Part shown: positions 36,554-47,538 of the stretch, in pieces | Position numbering within the stretch: the first letter of the stretch is position 1 | Layout of the letters: each line of letters opens with the position of its first letter | From: Styela clava | Taxonomy: Eukaryota > Chordata > Ascidiacea > Stolidobranchia > Styelidae | Assembly: GCF_964204865.1 (NCBI RefSeq) | Contig: NC_135260.1 | Location: 4,216,001-4,280,000 of the forward strand | Length of the DNA: 64,000 bases | Direction of reading: 5' to 3' | Notes under the pieces: generated by a model | The model's database searches: none | What the model saw: the letters and a program-made list of their open reading frames with translations, nothing else | Told to the model about the DNA's origin: nothing | Program-made: the position numbers and the translations under genes

Positions 36554-36860
36554 GTTTAGACGCTACATCTAAACAGACAGACATACAAAACGATTGAGGA
36601 TGAGGATCTCCTAGATCGGAGACCCATTCTATTAAATATAGATCAAAGCAAGGCTGCATTCATCTATCTGCGATGAATTAAGTTTGCTATGAATACCATT
36701 GTACATACGCTCTAAACAATTTGGCAAAATAAGTCTTTGGGCTTTTCTCATTACATTCAACCATATTTACCAGTCGCTGGTCACCATAACATTTTCCCGT
36801 AAAAAGCTTGTCTTTTTCAAACAGAATTATTGCCTCACTATCTTCAATTATCTCCTTCAT

Positions 36861-36895
36861 TTTATTATAATGAAAAAGTAATACACAAATTTATT
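36861..36895 (-). terminator. Candidate polyadenylation signals of the first paralogue
   Basis: Read on the minus strand, AATAAA occurs at 36866-36861 and 36895-36890, about 200-230 bp beyond the stop codon at 37094. The first lies in AATAAAATGAAGGAG, which is conserved downstream of the second paralogue at 47265-47260. Confidence 0.45.
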
Positions 36896-37093
36896 GAGGA
36901 CACAAAAGTTAGTTGGCCATATAATGGCGGATATTTTGACACGGAAAAATTCCATTTTGAATATTCTGGAAATACACTACAATACTACTAAAAAGAAAAC
37001 TATGACACATTAGTTCAAAGGGAAATGTGAATTGTTACTAATAAAACAACAATAATTGCTAATCCTGAACGTGATTCCGTGTCCAAGTGTAAA

Positions 37094-40000
37094 TTAAAAA
37101 GCATTACACCGATCAAGATTGGATCTACGGGGCGCGGCAGATCGTACAGATATAACTGATGGAAGGCTGTCAGACGGACGTTGGGTTTCTGGAGGTTGGT
37201 CGTCATCAACCGGATCAGCATTAGAACCCCTTGGCAATGCAGGGTGGATCCCAGGAATGGAAGCTCCTGCTTGCGATCCCTGTATACCTAAACCGAATGA
37301 TTCGCTGGAAAGACGATTTTCAACTGGTGGTGGTCCAATTGCCAATGGCCTTGGTAACATTATGGCCAACTCATTGCTGCCCGAAGCTCCAGCGATTTCT
37401 AGATCACCACATTCCGCAGGGCCAATTTGTAGTAACTCATTACCAGGTGGTTGCAACGGAAGCCCATCAACAGCTAATGGCCCAGGAGGTGGTGGGGCTA
37501 TAGCTGGTTGCCTTGGAGGTACAGCATCTGGAACAACAACAGGGAAAAAGATTATTGGTACCGCGGTTGGTGAATTCGAAACCTATAGGTGAGATTATCT
37601 GCAAAAGAACGGCATGGTGCTTATTGACGTATCTGGGTTGGTTCCGCAATTTCTGGTTAGCGCGGTATATTTTGCCATATACGACTCTGACTGTAACTTG
37701 ACTAGAAGCGATAGTGCACACCGTTATTATATAGTAGTGGAGAGAGAAAGGCTTAAAATGCAATCATATGTTCTGTATTAAAACCTACTTTTACAACATT
37801 TCAACAGCAATACAAGTATTACGAATAGGGCTGGGCATTTTCAAATACCTGATGATTTCAGAATCGGATCGAATATTTTTTTCGAATCGAATCGAATCTC
37901 GGATACTTGGGAGATATATAATTGTATGTAACTTTTTTCTTGTATTTGGTCCTCCAGAAACATAAATTACTAGAAACGTAAAATACATCACTCAGACAGA
38001 TTGCTTAGCGTTCACACACAATAAAAAACACGTTTTCATTAATAACTCAATACAGAAAAGACTCTTATGTTAGAATTACCTTGAAAAAATATGGCTTCAA
38101 TAAAAAAAATTGAGAAATTTATCTCGATAATTGGCGGAAAGGAAAAAAACAAGATGGCGGCGATTCAAAATTTCGTTCTGAACCGATTCGAATAATTTAC
38201 TATTCGATTCGATTCGAAATGCCCAGCCTTAATTACGAAGCGCGGTATATAGAAAAACGCAGCTTCAATTTACAAATATGACATTGACTTACCACGCTGA
38301 ATGTTAGCGACTGTTGTGGTTAACGCATTCAATTGTTGTTGTATGCTTTGTAACACTAAATGTAAAACATAATATTGTCGGTTGGGGTAACTTATACTTC
38401 AACAATGATATTTGGGTACTCCTGTAGTACCCGGACCAAGATGGATCAATGGTTAGACCATTAATTATGAAATTTTATTCTAATTTTCCTAATTTTAGTT
38501 TTATTAGGAGTTCGGGGTTTAGCGAGGTGATTCCCGTAATATTTGTACTTGAAATTATAACCTTATCCTAAACTGGTACACACACAACGTTACGGTGTTC
38601 GCCATCTTGATTTGCATAGTACAGGAGTATCGAAATTTATCAAATTATTTATCTTTTCAAAATACATGAAGACCTCGATAAAACACCGACCGATATGTTA
38701 GCCCATATTAGTAATTCAAACTGTTAATTAGTTTCAGTAACACGGCACGCTTGGTTTTGTTTGCTAGTCAGCAATTACCATACTTTTATTGTATAATACG
38801 TACCCATAGATAATACGCATGTACTTTTCAGCATAACTGTGGCTATGTCAATGTCAATGCATAATACGCACCGCACCCCCTTATTCTGAACTTGAAGTTC
38901 GGCATTGAAAGAGCGTACTATACGCGTAGAAAATAAAACACTGTACTTTGATGTGCATCCGAAATAACACTTTACAATGACGGTAATGTATTTTCATTGG
39001 TCTACAGGCATTTCAGAATACGATTTTGATTGTTGATATTGCTGCTCGATATAAATTGAGTACTTTATATCTTATACTTATAGCCACTAAAATTAACGCA
39101 ACAATATTTTTTCTCACTTCTCATTATTTCACGATTATCCGGACCAGGATTTTCAACAACAGCACCTGCAATTGCAACAATATATACATATCAGTCGAAA
39201 TATCCTAATTATCTTAACAACATATTAAACTTAATTATAAAATTACAAGTTCGAAATCTCAATTTGCAGCGGGTTAAACTAAGCAAATAAGTTATTTTCC
39301 CGTTCGTCATAGCCTATTCAACCAATTATACCTCTTGTAATAAAATGAGCATGGGATTTTTCTTTTAAAGCTATGCGCTTTTCTACGTACCCAAATTCAT
39401 ATATGGCATTTGAGTCATGTTTGGTAAGCTTCCCTTAGAAACACAAACATTGATGATTGATTAACATGATAACACTCATACACGCTTTTGAGGCAAAATT
39501 ATTTCTGCGTTATAGAACAACATAGACATAGTGTGCTATTTTTTTCTGGTCGTAGAAAGAAGAGATGCCTGGTATAAAATCTAAAATCATAGATATTTGT
39601 GCGCGATTTCACTAAATACAACAGGAAAGAGTAAATATTCGGAATAGGGAAAATACAAAAGTACTATGTTTACCTGGGTAGTATGGACGAGTCTTTGCTT
39701 TGACAATGGTGCTCTCTTCTTGAACTGTAAAAATAGTTTATGTTTAAAGTTGAAAAAAGAATGGCAAACACCAATATTATTTTTTTGAAAATAGGTATAA
39801 GATCTCGGTCTGTGGAACACAGCCAAACCTTAAATATATTTCTAATCCAAACTCACCTCCGTAATACTTGTGCCTGGGTGTTGATTGAAGGGAAAGTGTT
39901 TTGTTTCACAGAATTAATGACTTGGAATTAGGTGTCGTAGGAATCACTGACACAAAAATCGATAAAAAAGAACTCAGATCATAACAACTTTGGCGTCTGC

Positions 40001-40946
40001 AAGGTATAATAATATCGATTCCAACTTTAATAATTAAACAATTTCCGGATTCTGATTAGACAAATCAAATCGACTACCACCCCACCAGACCACGGGTTGT
40101 CAAACAACTAGAGTCCGACTCCGAACAGGGCATTTATGGAAAAAACTCGACATTTTGTTTCAGCAAATAAATTGACTCCAACTCCGGTTATTTAAACAAA
40201 TCGACTGCAACTCCCGAATCGCAGTTTAATAAAATAAAACTTGAGACTCTGGTTGACAACTGAAGCGACTCTAAATTGAGACTCCCATTTAACAAAAACT
40301 ATCAACTTCTATTTAAGTTCGGTTTGAAAATTAAATCGATCCAAATCCACGGTTAAAATAAGACGAGCACTGTCCAACTTGAGTTTAAAGAGAATCATAG
40401 CTACCTGTTACCGTTTCAGTTTGTTGAACTCTTTCATCTTCAGTTTTTAGTTTTATGTCGGATGTTGGATTACCAAGATCTTTATCATCTTTAATAAACA
40501 AAATTTCGAAATATTTATATTTCCTCAAACCTCCAATGTACTAACTCTGTTTGTATATGAGTCAACTACCCTGGGACCGCACGCCCATCTCCTCGCGTAT
40601 GGTTTACTATTGTTTTCAAGCAGCGCGTATTTGTACATATGACTTATTAATAGCATTGCTTGTCAGCTTCCGAGTTGTGTTAGAAGAAAAGACATGATGT
40701 AGTTCATAAAAATACTATAAAATTATATTTAATAGTATTTCATTTACATACAATTGTTGTTGTTATTTTAATGCAACTACAAATTTTTTATTTATGCAAA
40801 ACATAATGATTTAACATGATGTGCGATTTTGCTATGTAGTTTCAAATATAAATGCATGTACTTTTGTTGTCTTCAGTTGTTTGGTCTTCAGTCTCCACAT
40901 CAACCTCCTTACTCTTTTCGCTGTTTTCCGGATTCTCTTGTTCCAT
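37094..40946 (-). CDS. Paralogue 1: six-exon gene, disordered Pro/Ser-rich protein of unknown family
   Basis: Exons, minus strand: 40946-40862 (ATG), 40488-40405, 39724-39674, 39165-39118, 38355-38293 and 37527-37094 (TAA). All five introns are phase 1, all start GT and end AG, and the four internal exons (84, 51, 48 and 63 nt) are multiples of three. The product is 254 residues. It starts MEQENPENSEKSKEVDVE, contains KLKTEDE and VQQTETVTV (about 43-57), and has a short amphipathic segment with QQQLNALTTTVANIQR (about 95-110). A long Pro/Gly-rich last exon follows and ends in SVRSAAPRRSNLDRCNAF. There is no signal peptide or membrane span, so it is probably an intracellular, largely disordered protein. 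Its closest relative in the window is the gene at 47539-50949. Function unknown; I recognise no domain. Confidence 0.85.
37826..38231. mobile_element. hAT-like element with exact TSD ATTACGAA, in the last intron of paralogue 1
   Basis: The ends TAGGGCTGGGCATTTTC and CGAAATGCCCAGCCTTA are inverted repeats, with TTCGAATCGAATCGAATC and ATTCGATTCGATTCG arms inside. ATTACGAA flanks it at 37818-37825 and 38232-38239. The duplication fits the nTnnnnAn pattern described for the Ac group of hAT elements. Paralogue 2 lacks it. Confidence 0.87.
38416..38631. mobile_element. Foldback MITE, GGTACTCCC family, in an intron of paralogue 1
   Basis: GGTACTCCTGTAGTAC at the left and GTACAGGAGTATC at the right, with CCAAGATGG and CCATCTTG as inner arms. 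The flanks GATATTTG and GAAATTTA agree at six of eight bases. The matching intron of paralogue 2 lacks it. Confidence 0.75.
40085..40385. repeat. Degenerate intronic minisatellite, intron 2 of paralogue 1
   Basis: GACTCCAACTCCGGTT-, CGACTGCAACTCCCG- and GAGACTCTGGTTGAC-type words recur about every 30-40 bp. The same kind of repeat fills the matching intron of paralogue 2 (49840-50400), where a 34-bp period is clear. Confidence 0.65.
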
Positions 40947-41215
40947 GTTAGAGCGTTAAATGCAATTAAATATAAAGAAAAATCTACTTTGCTGTAGAAG
41001 AAATGCGGTCGATTTATTAGTTGGGGTATGTACTATGCTAATATGTGTTTGTGTGTGTGTGTGTAGTATGAAAATATATGGCGCTCTTACCAATTTAAGT
41101 CTGCTTTAACAATTCGACTATTTTTTAATTTACTTATATAGTACTCTAGTGATTGACTACTATGCGAACATGAATAAGCAAAGTCAAGCATCCGACTAAT
41201 ATTTATATTCGACAT
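40947..41215 (-). promoter_or_regulatory. Conserved 5' flank and TATA box of paralogue 1
   Basis: About 265 bp upstream of the ATG matches 50950-51215, far beyond what neutral flanks elsewhere in the blocks show by eye. On the minus strand TATATAAG lies at 41140-41133, 194 bp before the ATG; paralogue 2 has TATAAATA at nearly the same distance. CTACAGCAAAGTAGAT (near 40985-41000) is shared. A (TG)n run lies at 41045-41064. The start site is inferred, not shown. Confidence 0.55.
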
Positions 41216-42195
41216 TTAATATAATATCTTAATAAACTACCATAAACATATACACAATTAAATCCTACATACATGACGTTCCTAATGAAGCAAAAACTTT
41301 TGAATGCAAGAAAAGCATTTTCTGTATCATGCGTAGCAATTTTTCGTATCTTTTTAGACCCCCACGATTTTTGAAAATCAAGGTTTTCTGAAACCGCTGG
41401 CTAATACTGTCTAATCTGACAACTGCAAATCTGGCTACGCCCCTGTTCAGTACATTTGCACTGTCTTTTTGACGTGATTGTGTCGTACGATCACTATCAA
41501 AAGTGACGGTAATATTTATGGTTTACACAGTTCATTTTTATTACAAAACAAAGAGAATGGCGAGAAAGCGGAACGTTGATAAGTTTCCTATATTTCTGGA
41601 AATGATTAACATTCGTTTATTACTTCATTGTCCATATTTGCATTGACTCGGCCTAAGCTAAATGGGTAAGTAAACTGTCCTATATTGAATTAAAAACCTC
41701 GCGACGACGGGCTGAATATTTGTACAATACTTATGAGCTTTGTTTGCCAGCTTTTCACTTTGGGGGTTTTTCAAAAGCGCTATTATGGATTAGAGTATCT
41801 GTAGGTTTTCAAATGTTATGTATTTGACTGATCGTATGTGCCGGCACATACGCCACTTTCTGGATATTCAACTACAATCTTATTCAAGTCAGGAATATAA
41901 GTGTGGGAGCACACCTCAAAATTAGAGCGGTGTTTGAAATTTGCGGGGCTCACTCTGCTTCATTAACACCACTGGAAGTGCTGGTGGATTATATGTTCAC
42001 TGGCTTTTCTCACTCAAAATGTTTCGCTCGCAAACGTCTATGTTGTGATTTCACAACCCCCCCTGTGCGCTTTGCAAATGTGACGCTGCTGAGGATACCG
42101 GTGTTGTTGTCTCTATTTATCTAATGATAATCACGTCACAATTAGATGAATACGACGTCACAACCACATCATAGAGCTTGCCAAAATATACCTAC

Positions 42196-42369
42196 CATCG
42201 CTCGCAATTGCATCTACTTCGACGATGAAGAACTTACTAACGACAGCGATCTCTTTCATATCCGGATCGTTGCAATAGCTTGCTAGATTTCGGGTAATCG
42301 TAATTATAGCTCGTGTGGCCGAAGGATTTTTGCATATGTCATTTCTAACTACCAGAATGACTGTGCCAT
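42196..42369 (-). CDS. Orphan internal exon, gene unknown
   Basis: Minus-strand exon of 174 nt with acceptor GACGTAG and donor GATG|GTAGGT, entered and left in phase 1, and 57 open codons. It includes GTVILVVRNDICKNPSATRA, NLASYCNDPDMKE and VVSKFFIVEVDAIASD. The alternating hydrophobic pattern, Cys residues and codon make-up look like a real folded domain, perhaps extracellular. A region from an adhesion-GPCR-like protein is one guess but I cannot support it. No partner exons with matching phase were found within 2 kb, and the tract before the acceptor is pyrimidine-poor, so a relic or a gene with long introns is possible. Confidence 0.45.
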
Positions 42370-42449
42370 CTACGTCACAGTGACGTATTTGTAAATGGTC
42401 AAATTATACAGACTACGACAGGAATGTATTTAAGTATGTGTTCTTAATG

Positions 42450-42752
42450 TTACTTATCGATTTTATTACTTATCGATTTTAATCGGTAAGTATGTTGATA
42501 GGTATTTGTCTGTTTGATGCACGCGATATCTCACGAAAGCGAGATTGAATCTGCTCCAGATTTTGCATGTGCATTCATCATATGTCGGACCAGAAGCCTA
42601 TTGATTTTGGATGAATTATGTCGTATAATTAGCGAGTTATTAATTAATTAGTGATGGGACACAAGGTGTCACTATGGAGTAAGAACGCTGTTTTGGGGAA
42701 TCCCCTAACTTTCGATCGATAAGTCTTCGGTCTCTGACCGATATTCTCGTTT
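42450..42752 (+). repeat. Dispersed repeat R
   Basis: TTACTTATCGAT (twice in tandem), GGTAAGTATGTTGATAGG, GCGATATCTCACGAAAGCG, GACCAGAAGCCTATTG, the GATGGGACACAAGGTGTCAC palindromic block and the terminal hairpin TCGGTCTCTGACCGA followed by TATTCTCGTTT match the copies at 4290 and 52001. Confidence 0.7.
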
Positions 42753-43673
42753 TTTGTTTGGTATGGTACAGAAGTATGCGGTGTCAGAGCCGTGATTTCG
42801 ACTAGACTGAAATATATTTCACAACTCTTGGTTCCAAGCACCTTTAACTAGCAAAACGATCCATACATTCCGTGTCCAATAAGCGACCGGGTGTAATTAG
42901 GAGAGATGGGTTTGGTAAGATACCACACCTAAATCTAATAGTTATAAATACCTTTGTGACTTTCTCCCGACAATGCGAGTAGGATAGCAACACTTCATTA
43001 ATTGTTTCATGTTTTCGCTTGGAAATTCACAAAAAATATTCACATACAGCGATTAGTGTAGAATGTCCTTTGTTTCATATAGCACTCTGCATTTTGACTC
43101 TGAAATCAATGCTCTTTAAACAATTGGGCAAAAATTGAATTTTCAATCCATTTATGGAGATGGGTGTACAATAAATTGGTGATTTGATTCTAGACGTTGA
43201 CGATATCGCCCCGCACGGGGGCGAAAGAGATACAATAGGGTAGCGGTACCCAAAGTGAATAATAATGCTACATAAGTAATACATAATATGGCAAAAGGCA
43301 AAGATCTAGCCTTTTAAAGTCGGTTTTCATTTGTGTTGCGTAAGTTCGAAATATCGAATACAGTGAATTGAGCAGCATATGTAACCAATTTTTATTATAC
43401 AGCGTGGTCCCCAAAAACGAGACCATCAATTTCTCGATTACTTTTACGAAGATGAAGTGAATTATTCAACTTTGTCTAAACTTGCACTCCTGTTTGCGTA
43501 TGTTTGTACCCAAAAGTGTCGAAAAATCTAGGACGTTTTGCACAAAAATTTGGTTGTTTCTATAATATGTTCAAAATGCCCTACTCGGCAATTGCATTCT
43601 TTTTGCAACATTATCAATCACTCTTCTTTAAGTATTTTTCCCTTTTATTTCTGCGATCGCAGCCATGAGTTCA

Positions 43674-43958
43674 TCAATCGTTTAAGGATTGTTCTGATAC
43701 AAATTGTTCTTTGAACTCCCTACATATCAAAATCTGAGCGGTTTCAGTCCGATAATTAAGGCGCCTACTGGATGTCACTGCTAACGTCTCTCTCAGGAAA
43801 GCAAGTGTCTGATTTGATGTATGGGGGGTCGCCTCGTCATGCTTGAACCACTGCTGGTCACCTCTATCAATCCCTCTAGGAATGTCCTGATTTTTCTCAG
43901 CACGAACACGTAATGTTCTGTATTCACCGTTTGGACTCTTCCCATGTCCTGATAGCAA
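43674..43958 (-). pseudogene. Tc1/mariner-superfamily transposase relic
   Basis: The minus-strand frame contains WFKHDEATPHTSNQTLAFLR, which resembles the region around the second catalytic Asp of Tc1/mariner-type DDE transposases (commonly WFQQDGATPH-like). Here the Asp is retained but the usual Gly is replaced by Glu. Only 94 codons are open; the N-terminal DNA-binding part and the final catalytic block are missing or out of frame. GGTCCCCAAAAACGAGACC near 43406 may be part of its terminus. It is a dead fragment. Confidence 0.6.
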
Positions 43959-45156
43959 AGGGTGCGCTTCAGCAGAAAACTAAGTGGGTGGTTGGAAATT
44001 TTGCAAAACTAATGAGTATAATCATTCGCAAACAGAAGTTCAAGCACAAATAAGATTGAATAATTTTTTTTGGAATAGTAAAGAAATTTTTGGTTTCCTC
44101 TTTCTCGATAACTCTGAATGTCCAGAAGCGAAAATGCACCACTATCATTGGGTTTATACTTCCAAACTCATGTTCAGTATTCCATCTTTTTGGGAACAGA
44201 ATCAAATTAAAATATCCTCACGAGTGAGATCGGGTTAAAGGTTTTAATTTTGCTCTTGTCAGCTCATTCTTGGTAGAGTGAGTATTTAGTGCAGTGACCG
44301 CACTTTTACATATCAAGAGAGATTCCCTCGACAGTGTCAGAAAAGGAGACTCAGAACTGTTTTTGACTGAAATAAAGCCAGATATTATCAAGATGGTGGC
44401 ATTTCACTAGACTCAACCTTCACATTATACTAATGATAAATGGAGAATAAAGTTGCTTTGACTTTTTATTAAAAAGGGCGTTTGCTAGTTAAAAAGTCGT
44501 CCAAAGGGGCGCTAGCAGAAAAAAGTTTGGGAAAAACTGCAATAGGGCGTTTTTTTCGACAAAGTGTAATCATGAATTATATTTTAAACGACTCTTGTTG
44601 GATTCTTCTTTATTATGAAACACCTCAGGCCTTCAAGTGAAAATTTGAAGGGTACTGATAAAAGAGTTGCAAACAAACGCTCTGTAGTACAAAGATCGGC
44701 TACTGTTTTATTGAAAGTACCTTCACCTGAACTAGACAATGTCGACCAAATCATTGATGCGTGACAAGTTCAATCAAGTGATTCATTGTCACTTATATAC
44801 TCTCAATACAATAACTTACCATTATATAACAGCCCCATATGGTCCCAATAAAACCGAGGTAGCTTATATCACATTTTTTCAGAGTAGACTATTTTGATCT
44901 TCCGTTATTATAGACCGGGTTCGATCGTTTAGTCCGGGTATCAAAGCTGTACCGGGCTCAAATTTAATTTCAGATAGTATCTTATGTCCGATTTCAGTTT
45001 TAGAACTAAGTTATTACAGGAATGCGATTTTCGCGAAACCTCAAAATGTTGCAAAATCTAACTTGGCTCTACTGCGGAGATATAGGCTTCCATCTACTTG
45101 TTGTCATTCTCGAGGGCGTTTCCACTTAATCGCATGATATATTCCTCTATTTAGAT

Positions 45157-45732
45157 CAGATTGGTCCAAGGTTGTCGGCCTCGCGGGCCACATTATTATT
45201 TTTATATTGTTCGCGGGCCACAATAATGCCTAGAATGGATAAACAGTGCAATACAAAACAAACACTTTTATTGTCCAAACACATTGATCATGATTTGTCA
45301 TTTATCAAGCTAAAACGTGCAAAAACCACCAAAAACTCTCTAAAACGCGCAAAAATCTTACTAATAAACTTACTAACTTGCAGACATATTAAGCAAGCAT
45401 TATGGTATGGTATCCCATATCCAGTCAAAAAATTAGTTTGAATTGGTCATTTTTCTCTTCAACCTCATGTTTACAAAATAACTTACAAATAACTGCATAC
45501 TGATTGATAACCGAATTTTACCAAATTTGGGATACAGGAGCATAATTATTAAATTTTTGTAATACTGTTCAGGATGGTTGCCAAAATGATCAGTGATCAA
45601 AATTCAGTGACATCAAATTATTTTTTGGTTCTTTTTATGACGAAACAACTCCAAATGCGATTTTTTGTTTACCCTCGCGCAAATGCGTCGCGGGCCACAT
45701 GTGGCCCGCGGGCCCGGGTTTAAACCACCCTG
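45157..45732. mobile_element. hAT-like element, 576 bp, exact TSD ATTTAGAT
   Basis: CAGATTGGTCCAAGGTTG at the left and GGGTTTAAACCACCCTG at the right, each next to a CGCGGGCC block. Exact ATTTAGAT flanks it at 45149-45156 and 45733-45740. Open frames inside are AT-rich and repetitive, not transposase. It is private to block 2. Confidence 0.87.
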
Positions 45733-46659
45733 ATTTAGATTAACAGACTACATCGGTGTGTAACCCGTTCAGTTAGTGATTCGTAGTTGCTCATGCTTAA
45801 CTTAAACATGATCTCGTTAAAAATAGATTGATTCTACAAATCGATGTTTATTTATATCCTGCTAAAATATGATGATGATTCAGACTGACACGGGTGAATA
45901 CCTTTGAAAATTTACTGCTACTGAACCCTCGCATTATACGCATACGGATCAACTTACATCAAAGCACAGAACAAGAAAAGTTAGTTAGTCGCACGAACCC
46001 CCAACTGATAGTTTATTTTGACTAGGCTGGCAATTTTCTCCGTTGTATCAACCACTCAGGATTGTATTTCAACATTGTTCTGTTGTTTTATTTGGACGTT
46101 TTGTACCTTTGTAACCGCCGTAAACACAATATTATGTTAATATAAAATACTGGTGTTATCAGAATCAAGTCTACCGTACTTCTATTGGGTCAATTTTGTA
46201 CTTCTATAACCGTAATAAACCCAATATTTTTCTACAAATGAATTACAAATAAATGTTCCTAACTACAGATTTTTAGTTCTGTCTATCGTCGACCCCTCTC
46301 GATTGTAGTTAAAATTTGAAATGATATCCTCAGGAATCAAGTTATGCTTTCCGGGACAATTTGTAACCGTGATGAACTCACAATACTTTTATACAAATGA
46401 AATAAATCTACATGTTATTAGAAACAGATTTTGAAGTTTGTCCACCGCAAGTTATATTTACTGTTCCCTCGTTAGGGCAATTTCCACCTGTGTGGCGTAA
46501 TAAACGCAATATTATTTTACAAGTGAAAGAAAGGTACATGTTAGAAAATACAGGTTTTGAAGTCTATTTATTGCTTTATATTAGTATTTATTATATTGGT
46601 AAGTTATGTTTGCTTTTCTTTTATTTGGACGATTTGTACTTTAGTAACCTTTATAAATT

Positions 46660-46834
46660 GATACTCCCGTAGTGTGTGTACCAGGTTAGGGTTAGGTCAT
46701 AATGTTACCCGATTTTCCTAATTTCAGTTCTATTACGTGTTCGGGGACTGTCTGTGTTAGCCAAGTGAATATCCCCCTGCCCATAGGTTTCACGCAAACA
46801 TACCTCCACATTGGTACACACAATCCGGCGCGCC
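46660..46834 (+). mobile_element. MITE, GGTACTCCC family, shared insertion (block 2 copy)
   Basis: GATACTCCCGTAGTGTGTG to CCGGCGCGCC, between ATAAATT and GATAAATT, at the place matching 34683-34900. It has lost about 40 bp inside relative to block 1. Confidence 0.8.
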
Positions 46835-47259
46835 GATAAATTTAAATATTATTTTACAGTGAAATACAGATGGAAGTTATAAAATACAGGTTTTGACTAG
46901 AATATTCCGATATCACCCATTGGTTCTGCATATAGAAGGCATTATTTTTAAACGATTTATTTTCTATTCCAATGACGTTCTAAAATATATTCTTGCATAT
47001 AAAATGTCGAATACGTATTCTGCGTAAGTCTGACCTTGGTGAGAGGAAACGTTACGGAAATACATTTGTGTTCGTGTGAAGTAAAAATATCGATTCACTT
47101 AGAAACCCAACTATGTAAGTGTTGGGTTGCTTTCTTCCGTGCTATGACTACCCATGTTTCTATTTCGGGTTGAAACTTTATCAATCCCAATTTTCCCGCA
47201 AAAGGGCTGTCTCTTTTAAACAGCATTCAATGCGTTACTATCTTCAATAACTCTTTCAT

Positions 47260-47265
47260 TTTATT
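47260..47265 (-). terminator. Candidate polyadenylation signal of paralogue 2
   Basis: AATAAA on the minus strand within AATAAAATGAAAGAG, about 275 bp beyond the stop at 47539, is conserved with 36866-36861 downstream of paralogue 1. Confidence 0.45.
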
Positions 47266-47538
47266 AAAATGAAAAGGTATTGTACAATTATAACAAGGAT
47301 AAGAGGGTAAATCGGCGACTTGGTGGCGAAATGTTTCTGCTTTTGCGTCGATACAAATAGCCTAGGCAAGTCACGAAAAAAGTTACGAAACCAATTGCAT
47401 TTTAAATATTCTTTAATACATTACAAATACTACAAAAAATAAAAGCTATAACACATTAGTTGAAAGGGAAGACTATTTGATACTTAAAATAAAACAATAA
47501 TTTCTAACCCGTACTTGCATTCCGTGTCTAAGGATTAA

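Larger units (their letters stand above)
32340..41215. repeat. Segmental duplication, block 1
   Basis: This block matches 44570-51215 in the same order and orientation. Shared parts include the region of CATTGATGCGTGACAAGTTC, the AAATCGATGTTTATTTATA region (33690 and 45838), a MITE (34683 and 46660), the 3' flank of the gene, all six exons and about 265 bp of 5' flank. The distance between matching points falls from about 12.1 kb at the left to 10.0 kb at the right because of private insertions. Outer limits are approximate. Confidence 0.82.
41216..44570. other. Spacer between the duplicated blocks
   Basis: It holds one orphan coding-like exon (42196-42369), a copy of repeat R (42450-42752), a mariner-type transposase relic (43674-43958) and a hAT-like terminus GTTTGGGAAAAACTG near 44540. 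A transposon-like end with GGCTACGCCCCTGT lies near 41453. A possible small exon on the minus strand at about 43020-42953 (open, acceptor TTTCCAAG, donor GTATTT) does not match the phase of the orphan exon. Confidence 0.5.

Noticed and set aside
37119..37592. 157-codon Gly/Pro-rich open frame on the plus strand
   Set aside because: It is the antisense of the last exon of paralogue 1; the minus strand has five further exons in phase and a paralogue with the same C-terminus.
41903..42124. 73-codon open frame on the plus strand
   Set aside because: No splice partners, no recognisable domain and no equivalent elsewhere; probably chance.
43984..44238. 84-codon plus-strand frame beside the mariner relic
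   Set aside because: It overlaps an antisense frame of similar length, has no motif, and lies in sequence next to a dead transposon.
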